Source of the DNA: Pseudomonadota bacterium
Lineage (GTDB): Bacteria; Pseudomonadota; Alphaproteobacteria; Sphingomonadales; Sphingomonadaceae
Length of the DNA: 53,913 nt
Assembly (NCBI GenBank): GCA_018242165.1
Contig: JAFECL010000038.1
Coordinates: 1 to 53,913, forward strand
Direction of reading: 5' to 3'
A program made the translations under genes and the position numbers. Below the pieces are notes generated by a model. The model saw nothing but the letters and a program-made list of their open reading frames with translations, was not told the origin of the DNA and did not search any database. This document shows positions 1-7,382 of this stretch, in pieces (the first letter of the stretch is position 1; the number at the start of each line of letters is the position of its first letter).

Positions 1-335
1 TGGTCGGAGATGTAGAGCTCCATCACCCCCTTGCGCAGCTTGTCGAGCTTGGGCGTCTGGGTGCGGACCACCATGCCGGGCTGGACCGGGGTGGTGCAGC
101 TGGCCGGGGTGCCGCGCATCCCCTCGACCTCGACCAGGCACATCCGGCAAGAGCCATAGGCCTTGACGCTGTCGGTAGCGCACAGCTTGGGGATCTGCCC
201 GCCGCATTCCGCCGCCGCGCGCATCACGCTGGTGCCGGCCGGAACGCTAACCTCGCGTCCGTCGATCTTCAGCGTCACCAGGTCGGCGCTGGTCGCCGCC
301 GGGGTGCCGAAATCACTCTGCCGTTGATAGGTCAT
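1..335 (-). CDS. fdsA: Formate dehydrogenase alpha subunit, N-terminal part (cut by window edge)
   Basis: Catalytic molybdenum subunit of a soluble NAD-dependent formate dehydrogenase; only the first 111 residues are inside the window. What is visible is a 2Fe-2S ferredoxin-type domain with the cysteine series LCATDS...GSCRMCLVEVEG...SCTTP, the layout typical of FdsA/NuoG N-termini. The gene runs off the left edge, so the molybdopterin domains are not seen. The ATG lies inside the end of mobA (23-base overlap), which suggests translational coupling. It follows fdsG-fdsB-mobA in the same direction. The assignment rests on the cysteine pattern plus the adjacent fdsG and fdsB; a NuoG-like or other NAD-dependent molybdo-subunit is the only real alternative. 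Confidence 0.9.
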   Translation of the reverse strand, partial: MTYQRQSDFGTPAATSADLVTLKIDGREVSVPAGTSVMRAAAECGGQIPKLCATDSVKAYGSCRMCLVEVEGMRGTPASCTTPVQPGMVVRTQTPKLDKLRKGVMELYISD

Positions 336-855
336 GGGCCTTCTCCGCCGCTGCGAGATCCGCAGGGGTATTGATGTTGAACGGCGCCAGCGGCAGGTCC
401 ACCGCCCGCGCGCCAAGGGTTTCCGCCAGCGCCCGCAACGAATGGCGGGTATCGCTGGCCAGCAGGTCTTCCAGCGGCTTCAGCGCGCTGACCGGCCACA
501 GCCCGATCACCGGCTGGCTGGCGACGTAGGCCGGCGCCGGCGAAAGGCGGCCGGGCAGGTCTTCGGGCAGCCCGGCGGCATCCACACCGCAGGACAGCAC
601 CGCCTGATAGCCTTCCTCGCGCGCCAGCTTCAGTGCCGCCGCCAGCCCGCCAAGCGGCCCCATGCCGGGGCGCGGCCAATCGGCCAGGGTGGGGGCAGGG
701 GCGGTATGCCGGCCCACCACCACCACCACATCGCACCATGCGGCGAGGGTGTCGACGGCATGACGCAGCAGGGTGCGGCCACGCAACTCGGCCAGCGCCT
801 TGTCGCTGCCGAAGCGGCTCGACTGGCCGCCGGCAAGGACCGCGCCAAGGATCAC
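313..855 (-). CDS. mobA: Molybdenum cofactor guanylyltransferase (MobA)
   Basis: Transfers GMP from GTP to molybdopterin, making the guanine-dinucleotide cofactor needed by formate dehydrogenase. The 180-residue product begins VILGAVLAGGQSSRFGSDK, the nucleotide-binding LAGG-x-S-x-R-x-G-x-DK signature of the family, and carries a GPLGGL motif near residue 65. Length fits the family (about 190-200). I chose the GTG at 855 because its GTGA overlaps the fdsB stop and the LAGG motif starts just after it; a longer reading exists only by running back through fdsB. It sits between fdsB and fdsA, overlapping both, so cofactor maturation appears co-translated with the enzyme it serves. Confidence 0.93.
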   Translation of the reverse strand: MILGAVLAGGQSSRFGSDKALAELRGRTLLRHAVDTLAAWCDVVVVVGRHTAPAPTLADWPRPGMGPLGGLAAALKLAREEGYQAVLSCGVDAAGLPEDLPGRLSPAPAYVASQPVIGLWPVSALKPLEDLLASDTRHSLRALAETLGARAVDLPLAPFNINTPADLAAAEKAHDLSTAE

Positions 856-2369
856 TGGCCGAAGTCCTCCGGCCAGTGCTTCAGCGCCGAACGCACTGGA
901 TAGGGGGTGAAGCCGCCCAGCGCGCAGAGTGAGGCCGATTGCATCACCTCGGCCAGATCCTCCAGCAGTGCGAGGCTTTCGGCGCGGCTGGGTGGTTCCT
1001 TGGTGGCGTTGTGCATCTGCGGCAGGCTGACCACCGCATCGGCCATGGCCGGCGCCGGGGCGCGCAGCCGGTCGATCAGTTCGACCCCACGCGTGCTGCC
1101 GATCCGGCACGGGGTGCATTTGCCGCAGCTTTCCGCCGCGCAGAATTCGAAGGCAAAGCGCGCCATCGCGCCCATGTCCGCCGTATCGTCGAACACCGAG
1201 ATGCCGCCGTGACCGATCAGCGCGTCAGCCTTGGCATAGGCCTCGTAATCGAAGGGCAGATCGAACTGGCTGGGCGGAACGTAGGCCCCCAGCGGCCCGC
1301 CGACCTGCGCCGCCTTCACCGGGCGCCCGCTGGCGGTGCCGCCGCCGATTTCGTGGATCAGCCGGGTGAGGGTGATGCCGAAGGCGGTCTCGTACAGCCC
1401 GGCGTGCCTGATGTTGCCGGCCAGCTGCACCGGCATGGTGCCCTTCGAGCGCTCCACCCCCAGGCTGGCATACAGCGCCGCGCCACCGGGCGAGAGGATA
1501 TGCGGCACGGCGGCGAGGGTCAGCACGTTGTTGACCACCGTGGGGCAGCCGAACAGCCCTTCCAGCGCCGGCAGCGGCGGCTTGGCGCGGACTTCGCCGC
1601 GTTTGCCCTCGATGCTGTTGAGCAGGCTGGTTTCCTCGCCGCAGACATAGGCCCCGGCGCCGACGCGCACTTCGAGCGCAAAGGGCGCGATCTTGTTCGC
1701 GGCGAGCGCGATGGCGGCATTCAGCTTGGCGATGGCGTGGGGATATTCGCTGCGAACGTAGATGAAGCCTTCGCCGGCGCCGACCGCACGGGCGGCAATC
1801 GCCATGCCCTCGATCAGCTGGAAAGGGTCGCCTTCCATCAGCATCCGGTCGGCGAAAGTGGCGCTGTCGCCTTCGTCGGCGTTGCAGACGATGTATTTGG
1901 TGGGGCCTTTGGCTTCCAGCACGGTGCGCCACTTGATGCCTGCCGGGAAACCCGCGCCGCCGCGCCCGCGCAGCCCACTGTCCAGCACCTCGGCCACAAC
2001 ATCGGCCGGGGCCATGGTGCGGGCGCGATCAAGCCCGGCCCAGCCGCCGCTGGCGGCATAGTCGTCCAGGCTGAGCGGGCGGGTCTTGCCGGCACGGGCG
2101 AAAGTCAGCCGCTGCTGGCCGGCGATGAACGGATGATCGGCAATCGCGCCAATCGCCTTGGCGCTGGTGCCGGCGAGAATGTCGGCCACATCGGCGGGAG
2201 TTGCCGGACCAAAGCCGTGCCCGTCGATCTCGACCAGCGGTTCAAGCCAGTGCATCCCCCATGACGAGGTGCGTTCGACCGTGCAGCCGGCCTGGGCAAA
2301 GGCCTCGGCCACGGCATCGGCGCCGAGGGCGAGGGCGACCGCATCGTCGCTGATCCGCACCACAGTCAT
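852..2369 (-). CDS. fdsB: NAD-dependent formate dehydrogenase beta subunit (NuoF-like)
   Basis: Diaphorase subunit that passes electrons from the molybdenum subunit to NAD+. The 505-residue protein shows an FMN/NADH-binding core (GRGGAGFPAG, CNADEGDS, GAYVCGEETSL) and the C-terminal 4Fe-4S motif CGKCTPCRIGSTR, all hallmarks of the NuoF/FdsB family. An N-terminal thioredoxin-like region is expected in FdsB and the length allows it, but I see no clear cysteine set there. The ATG overlaps the fdsG stop as ATGA. The order fdsG-fdsB-(mobA)-fdsA matches known fds operons apart from the mobA insertion. Confidence 0.95.
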   Translation of the reverse strand: MTVVRISDDAVALALGADAVAEAFAQAGCTVERTSSWGMHWLEPLVEIDGHGFGPATPADVADILAGTSAKAIGAIADHPFIAGQQRLTFARAGKTRPLSLDDYAASGGWAGLDRARTMAPADVVAEVLDSGLRGRGGAGFPAGIKWRTVLEAKGPTKYIVCNADEGDSATFADRMLMEGDPFQLIEGMAIAARAVGAGEGFIYVRSEYPHAIAKLNAAIALAANKIAPFALEVRVGAGAYVCGEETSLLNSIEGKRGEVRAKPPLPALEGLFGCPTVVNNVLTLAAVPHILSPGGAALYASLGVERSKGTMPVQLAGNIRHAGLYETAFGITLTRLIHEIGGGTASGRPVKAAQVGGPLGAYVPPSQFDLPFDYEAYAKADALIGHGGISVFDDTADMGAMARFAFEFCAAESCGKCTPCRIGSTRGVELIDRLRAPAPAMADAVVSLPQMHNATKEPPSRAESLALLEDLAEVMQSASLCALGGFTPYPVRSALKHWPEDFGQ

Positions 2370-2788
2370 GCGCTTTGCACCAGTTCGACAAGGCGCGCTT
2401 CGTTGAGACCGGCGAACAGTTCGTCGCCAACCCGCGCATTCGGGCCAACGCTGCACAGGCCAAGGCAGTAGACCGCCTTGAGATTGACCCGGCCACCCGC
2501 CGCCGCCTCGGCCGCCGGCACCAGCGCCTCGACCCCGCGCGCCTTGCAGGCTTCGGCCCTGCACAGTTCCACAACCGGGCGCGGATCGTGTGCCGGGGTG
2601 AAGTCGTGATAGAAGCTGACCACGCCGTGCACTTCGGCGCGCGACAGGTTCAGTGCCTCGGCAATCGCGGCCTCGGCTTCGGGCGTGATGCAGCCGTAGG
2701 CCTTTTGCACCGCGTGGAGCATCGGGAGCAGTGCCCCCTTGCGCCCGGCGTGTTCGGCGATGATCGCCTGAAGATCGCTATGGTCCAT
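2366..2788 (-). CDS. fdsG: NAD-dependent formate dehydrogenase gamma subunit (NuoE-like)
   Basis: Small 2Fe-2S electron-transfer subunit, 140 residues. It has the thioredoxin-like ferredoxin pattern C-x4-C (CRAEAC, near residue 76) and C-x3-C (CLGLC, near residue 109), and the NuoE-type VHGVVSFYHDF segment. It is the first structural gene of the fds group and is coupled to fdsB by an ATGA overlap. The 69-base gap upstream, toward the LysR gene, contains an ATAG-N7-CTAT dyad that could control it. Confidence 0.95.
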   Translation of the reverse strand: MDHSDLQAIIAEHAGRKGALLPMLHAVQKAYGCITPEAEAAIAEALNLSRAEVHGVVSFYHDFTPAHDPRPVVELCRAEACKARGVEALVPAAEAAAGGRVNLKAVYCLGLCSVGPNARVGDELFAGLNEARLVELVQSA

Positions 2789-2843
2789 CGTGCCCGGATG
2801 CGCGCCGGCGCGGGCCCGGTCAAATCGATTTATCCAAAGGGTA

Positions 2844-2858
2844 ATAGTAAAATTCTAT
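2844..2858. promoter_or_regulatory. ATAG-N7-CTAT dyad, candidate LysR-type operator upstream of fdsG
   Basis: A perfect ATAG...CTAT inverted repeat with a 7-base spacer lies in an AT-rich island between the LysR gene and fdsG. It also fits the LysR box T-N11-A. The same ATAG-N7-CTAT half-element makes up OxyR sites, and the neighbouring regulator has an OxyR-like DNA-binding domain. Only one such element is clear; a second copy in phase is not evident. Binding is inferred. Confidence 0.5.
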
Positions 2859-3763
2859 CAATTCACCTCAAGCAGCGCGGCAAGGTCCAGCCCTTGCGCC
2901 GCGCTCAGCCCCGCGCGCGGCATCGCCCCCAGCGGGTCGCGGCTGACCACTACCAGCCCGATCCGCCGCGTTTCCGCCGCTGGCTCGATCGGCAGGAACT
3001 GGCACCACTCAACCCCAGCCATCAGCCGGGCGTAGGCATCGGGCACGATCGAGGCGAAAGCCCCCGAACGGACCAGCGAAAACAGGGAGATATAAGAATC
3101 GGCGATGGCCAGCGGGGTGACCGAAAGCCCGTGCCGGGCGAACTGCCGGTCGAGGATCCGGCGGTTCTGCATGCCCTGATGCAGCAGGCATAGCGGTTGC
3201 GCGGCAGCCGCTTCCCAGCTCAGGCTGGCGCATCCCTCGAACGCCCCGCCACGCCTTGCGGCAAAGACGTATTGCTCGTCGTGCAAAGGCACGGTCAGCA
3301 TGTTGGCCGGGGGCTCGTGATCGAGATAGGTCAGCCCCGCATCGAACTCGTTGGCATTCAGCGCCGCCTCGATCTCGCGCGAGGTCATCGCCGCGACCGA
3401 CATGGTCAGGCCGGGGTTGGCGGCCAGCAGCGTCCGCCCGAATGGCCCCACCAGCGGCAGCGCGGCGGGAATGGCGGTGAGGCGGAATTCGCCGGTCAGG
3501 GCATGGGCGGCGCTGGCCGCCGCCTGGGCCAGGCCACGCACCGCGCCCAGCGCCTGTTCGGCCCAGGGCAGGATCGCTTCGCCTTCGGGCGTCAGGCCGA
3601 TGAAGCGGCGATCGCGTTCGACCAGCCGCTTGCCCAGCTCCTGTTCCAGCGCGGCGAGGCCCGCCGAAAGGGTCGGCTGCGACACGCCGCATTGGCCCGC
3701 CGCCGCCGCGAAGTGGCGGGTGCGGGCCAGCGCGACGAAATAGCGCAGGTTCTGAAGTTGCAT
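2858..3763 (-). CDS. LysR-family transcriptional regulator, OxyR-like; probable regulator of formate dehydrogenase
   Basis: A 301-residue LysR-type regulator. The N-terminal winged helix-turn-helix (residues about 4-63, with GVSQPTLSAGLAALEQELGK as recognition helix and linker) is closest in style to OxyR, and a LysR substrate-binding domain follows. The start ATG has a GGAAGG ribosome site just upstream. It lies between fghA (39-base gap) and fdsG (69-base gap) on the same strand. LysR genes next to fds operons are known in other proteobacteria, so control of fds is likely, with formate or a C1 intermediate as a plausible effector. No redox cysteine pair like that of OxyR is apparent, so a peroxide role is unlikely. 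Confidence 0.85.
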   Translation of the reverse strand: MQLQNLRYFVALARTRHFAAAAGQCGVSQPTLSAGLAALEQELGKRLVERDRRFIGLTPEGEAILPWAEQALGAVRGLAQAAASAAHALTGEFRLTAIPAALPLVGPFGRTLLAANPGLTMSVAAMTSREIEAALNANEFDAGLTYLDHEPPANMLTVPLHDEQYVFAARRGGAFEGCASLSWEAAAAQPLCLLHQGMQNRRILDRQFARHGLSVTPLAIADSYISLFSLVRSGAFASIVPDAYARLMAGVEWCQFLPIEPAAETRRIGLVVVSRDPLGAMPRAGLSAAQGLDLAALLEVN

Positions 3764-3802
3764 CGGGGCCCTTCCTGAAAGGCCCTGTCTATCAAATCGG
3801 CG

Positions 3803-4639
3803 TCAGGCCTTCAATCGGGTGGCATGCCAGGCGACGTGCTCAGCCAGGTAGCTCGAGATGAAATAGTACGAATGATCATAGCCCGGCTGCATCCGGATCG
3901 TTGCCGCGATGCCGGCCTTGGCGCAGGCCTCCGCCAGCAGGTGGGTCTTGAGCTGCTCGGCCAGGAAATTGTCGGCCCCGCCCTGATCGACCAGCAGCTC
4001 GGGCAGGCGGGCGCCATCCTCGATCAGCGCGCAGGCATCATAGTCGCGCCATGCCGCGCGGTCCGGCCCGAGATAGCCGCCCAGCGCCTTTTCGCCCCAC
4101 GGGCAATTGAGCGGGCTGACAATCGGCGCGAAGGCCGAAACCGAGCGGAACTGGCCGGGGTTGCGCAGCGCGATGGTCAGCGCGCCGTGGCCGCCCATCG
4201 AATGGCCGGTGATCCCCTGCCGGGCCATGTCGGCCATCGGGAACCCGGCGGCCAGCACTGCGGGCAGCTCGCTTTCGATGTAGTCGCGCATATGGAAATG
4301 CGTTGCCCACGGCGCCTGGGTGGCGTTGACGTAGAACCCGGCGCCCTTGCCGAAATCATAGCCTTCGTCATCGGGCACGTCGTCGCCGCGCGGGCTGGTG
4401 TCGGGGGCGACGAAGATCACGCCGTGCTCGGCGCAAGCGGCCCGGAATTCGCCCTTTTCGGTGACATTGGCATGGGTGCAGGTCAGCCCCGAGAGGTACC
4501 ACAGCATCGGCAGTTTCGCCCCCGGCGCATGGTCGGGTACGAAGACCGAGAAGGTCATCGGCGTGCCGGTGACCTTGCTCTGGTGGGTATAGACGCCCTG
4601 GCTGCCGCCGTGGCTGCGGTTGAGGCTGACCTGCTCCAT
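3803..4639 (-). CDS. fghA: S-formylglutathione hydrolase
   Basis: Hydrolyses S-formylglutathione to glutathione and formate, the second step of glutathione-dependent formaldehyde oxidation. The 278-residue alpha/beta hydrolase has the nucleophile elbow GHSMGGHG (Ser147), with Asp223 and His256 (YDHSYYF) completing the triad at the spacing found in esterase D. It also has the conserved LSGLTCTHANV segment. The frame is open upstream into the preceding gene, but the ATG at 4639 gives the family length. It starts 5 bases after the frmA stop, so the two enzymes are co-expressed; its formate product is the substrate of the downstream formate dehydrogenase. Confidence 0.96.
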   Translation of the reverse strand: MEQVSLNRSHGGSQGVYTHQSKVTGTPMTFSVFVPDHAPGAKLPMLWYLSGLTCTHANVTEKGEFRAACAEHGVIFVAPDTSPRGDDVPDDEGYDFGKGAGFYVNATQAPWATHFHMRDYIESELPAVLAAGFPMADMARQGITGHSMGGHGALTIALRNPGQFRSVSAFAPIVSPLNCPWGEKALGGYLGPDRAAWRDYDACALIEDGARLPELLVDQGGADNFLAEQLKTHLLAEACAKAGIAATIRMQPGYDHSYYFISSYLAEHVAWHATRLKA

Positions 4640-4644
4640 GGAGA

Positions 4645-5757
4645 TCAGAACACCACCACGCTGCGGATCGACTTGCCGGCGTGCATCAGGTCGAAGGCGG
4701 TGTTGATTTCCTCCAGCCCCATGACGTGGGTGATCATCGGGTCGATCTCGATCTTGCCGGTCATGTACATGTCGACGATCTTGGGCACGTCGGTGCGGCC
4801 CTTGGCGCCACCGAAGGCGGTGCCGCGCCAGTTGCGGCCGGTCACCAGCTGGAACGGGCGGGTGGCGATTTCCTTGCCGGCCTCGGCCACGCCGATGATG
4901 ATGCTGGTGCCCCAGCCACGGTGGCAGGCTTCCAGCGCGGTGCGCATCACTTCGGTGTTGCCGGTGGCATCGAAAGTGTAGTCGGCGCCGCCGTCGGTCA
5001 GTTCGACCACCTTGGCGACCACTTCCTCGCGGCTCATGCCCTTGGAATTGAGGAAGGCGGTCATGCCGAACTTGCGGCCCCATTCCTCGCGGTCAGGGTT
5101 GATGTCGACGCCGATGATCTTGCCGGCACCGGCAAGGCGTGCGCCCTGGATCACGTTGAGGCCGATGCCGCCAAGGCCGAAGACCACGACGTTGTCACCA
5201 ACCTGGACCTTGGCGGTGTTGATCACCGCGCCCACACCGGTGGTCACCCCGCAGCCGATGTAGCAGCTGGTCTTGAACGGGGCATCCTCGCGGATCTTGG
5301 CGACGGCGATCTCGGGCAGCACGGTGAAGTTCGAAAAGGTGCTGCAGCCCATGTAGTGGAACACCGTCTGCCCCTTGTACGAGAACCGGCTGGTGCCATC
5401 GGGCATCAGGCCCTGGCCCTGGGTGGCGCGGATCGCGGTGCACAGGTTGGTCTTGCCCGAGAGGCACGACTTACACTGACGGCATTCGGGCGTGTAGAGC
5501 GGGATCACGTGATCACCCGGCTTGACGCTGGTGACGCCGGGGCCAACCTCGCGGACAATGCCGGCGCCTTCGTGCCCCAGCACGCTGGGGAAGATGCCTT
5601 CGCTGTCGAGCCCATCCAGGGTGTAGGCATCGGTGTGGCAGACGCCGGTGGCCATGATCTCGACCAGCACCTCTCCGGCCTTGGGCCCTTCGAGATCAAG
5701 CTCGACGATCTCCAGCGGCTGTTTCGGGGCAAAGGCAACGGCGGCGCGGGTCTTCAT
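4645..5757 (-). CDS. frmA: S-(hydroxymethyl)glutathione dehydrogenase / class III alcohol dehydrogenase
   Basis: NAD+-dependent oxidation of S-hydroxymethylglutathione, the spontaneous adduct of formaldehyde and glutathione, to S-formylglutathione; such enzymes also reduce S-nitrosoglutathione. The 370-residue protein has the catalytic-zinc region (GVCHTD, GHEGAG), the structural-zinc C-x2-C-x2-C-x7-C series ([15 protein letters not shown]) and a Rossmann GLGGIG motif. An AGGAG ribosome site 10 bases before ATG 5757 fixes the start; upstream in-frame ATGs lack one. It sits 25 bases after sdaA and directly before fghA. Symbols adhC, flhA and adhI are also used for this gene. Confidence 0.96.
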   Translation of the reverse strand: MKTRAAVAFAPKQPLEIVELDLEGPKAGEVLVEIMATGVCHTDAYTLDGLDSEGIFPSVLGHEGAGIVREVGPGVTSVKPGDHVIPLYTPECRQCKSCLSGKTNLCTAIRATQGQGLMPDGTSRFSYKGQTVFHYMGCSTFSNFTVLPEIAVAKIREDAPFKTSCYIGCGVTTGVGAVINTAKVQVGDNVVVFGLGGIGLNVIQGARLAGAGKIIGVDINPDREEWGRKFGMTAFLNSKGMSREEVVAKVVELTDGGADYTFDATGNTEVMRTALEACHRGWGTSIIIGVAEAGKEIATRPFQLVTGRNWRGTAFGGAKGRTDVPKIVDMYMTGKIEIDPMITHVMGLEEINTAFDLMHAGKSIRSVVVF

Positions 5758-5782
5758 GGCAGTGCTCTCCTGATGGTGCTGA

Positions 5783-7159
5783 TCAGCATTCGACGACATT
5801 GACGGCGAGGCCGCCCTGCGAGGTTTCCTTGTATTTGTCACGCATATCGAGCCCGGTCTGACGCATCGTCTCGATCACCTTGTCAAGGCTGACCATGTGC
5901 GTGCCATCGCCCAGCATGGCGAGGCGCGAGGCGTCGATCGCCTTGACCGCGCCCATCGCGTTGCGCTCGATGCAGGGGATCTGGACCAGCCCGGCAACAG
6001 GGTCGCAGGTCAGCCCCAGGTTGTGCTCCATGCCGATTTCGGCGGCGTTCTCGATCTGGGCATTGGTGCCGCCCAGCGCGGCGGTCAGGCCGGCGGCGGC
6101 CATTGAGCAGGCGACGCCCACCTCGCCTTGGCACCCGACCTCGGCCCCCGAGATCGAGGCGTTCTTCTTGTAGAGCGCGCCCACCGCCGCGGCGGTCAGC
6201 AGGAAGGTGCGCCGGGTTTCGACGGTGCCGCGATAGCAGCGGTCGTGATAGCGCATCACCGCCGGGATGATTCCCGCCGCGCCATTAGTGGGGGCAGTGA
6301 CCACCCGGCCGCCGGCGGCGTTCTCCTCGTTCACCGCCATGGCCCAAAGGTTGATCCAGTCGAGCGTGACCAGCGGATCGTTCAGCGCAGCTTCCTGCCG
6401 GGCGGCAATGTCGGCGGCGAGGCCCGGCGCGCGGCGGCGGACGTTGAGGCCGCCGGGCAGGGTGCCGGTCTGCCGCAGGCCGCGATCGATACAGGCCGAC
6501 ATGGCAGCGGCAATCTCGTCCAGCCGGGCATCGACCTCCTCGGCCGGGCGGCGGACGCATTCGTTGGCATAGACCATCTCGGCGAAGGTCACGCCTGCCT
6601 TCTCGCCCAGCTCGAGCAGCTGCTCGGCAGAGTTGAAGTGGTAGGGCAGGGCTTCGTCCTCATCGGCCGGGGCATTGCGCAGCGCCTCGTCCTCGTCGAT
6701 CACGAAGCCGCCGCCGACCGAATAGAACATCCGCCGGTCGATCAGTTCGCCAGCGGCATCGCGGGCTTCGCAGGCCATGGCGTTGCTGTGCAGTTCCTGC
6801 CGCACGCGCGGGTGAAAGCGGATATCGGCGACGGGATCGAAGCCGGCCGGGTGACGGCCCAGCAGGCTCACGCGCCGTTGCGCGGCCACCGTGGCAACCA
6901 GCTCGGCGACCGCATCGGGATCGACGCTGCGCGGATGCTGGCCGGCCAGGCCCAGCACGATCGCGGTATCGGTGGCGTGGCCCTTGCCGGTCAGCGCCAG
7001 CGAGCCGTAGAGATCGACCGCGACGCTGGCCACCCGGTCAAGCCAGCCCAGCGTTGCCAGCCGTTCGGTCCAGCGCAGCGCCGCCAGCATCGGGCCCACG
7101 GTGTGCGAGCTCGACGGGCCGACCCCGATCTTGAACAGGTCGAAAGTGCTGACGGTCAT
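5783..7159 (-). CDS. sdaA: L-serine ammonia-lyase, iron-sulfur type
   Basis: Deaminates L-serine to pyruvate using a 4Fe-4S cluster. The 458-residue protein matches the single-chain enzyme, with the GVGPSSSHT start of the beta domain and a C-terminal alpha domain. Three cysteines have the spacing of the cluster ligands (GCQGEVG, then 42 residues to LTCDPVAG, then 11 to IPC). The ATG at 7159 places this family N-terminus correctly; an upstream in-frame extension is not conserved-looking. As first gene of the frmA-fghA-fds run it links serine, the product of glycine plus methylene-folate, to pyruvate, which fits the demethylating enzymes elsewhere in the window. Confidence 0.95.
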   Translation of the reverse strand: MTVSTFDLFKIGVGPSSSHTVGPMLAALRWTERLATLGWLDRVASVAVDLYGSLALTGKGHATDTAIVLGLAGQHPRSVDPDAVAELVATVAAQRRVSLLGRHPAGFDPVADIRFHPRVRQELHSNAMACEARDAAGELIDRRMFYSVGGGFVIDEDEALRNAPADEDEALPYHFNSAEQLLELGEKAGVTFAEMVYANECVRRPAEEVDARLDEIAAAMSACIDRGLRQTGTLPGGLNVRRRAPGLAADIAARQEAALNDPLVTLDWINLWAMAVNEENAAGGRVVTAPTNGAAGIIPAVMRYHDRCYRGTVETRRTFLLTAAAVGALYKKNASISGAEVGCQGEVGVACSMAAAGLTAALGGTNAQIENAAEIGMEHNLGLTCDPVAGLVQIPCIERNAMGAVKAIDASRLAMLGDGTHMVSLDKVIETMRQTGLDMRDKYKETSQGGLAVNVVEC

Positions 7160-7382
7160 GCCCGGTTGCAGCGCAATTTGCGCCCCCCTAACCGATCGCC
7201 TGTTGCCCTCGCATCCATGCCCAGATCCTTCCGCCGCTCTTGTCGGGTTGGCAAGTGCCATGGTCCGGGGCGGTACCAAACCCTGTGCCACGCTGGATAA
7301 GCGCGATTAATCAGATTTTTTAGATGCGCCCATGCCTCGAAGCGCATCCGGAACCGGTACTATTCGCCCCCTTGCGGAACAA

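Noticed and set aside
7272..7292. Sigma-54-like TGGCAC-N5-TTGG on the minus strand upstream of sdaA
   Set aside because: The -12 element lacks the required GC (TTGG, not TTGC), and no enhancer-binding protein gene is present nearby.
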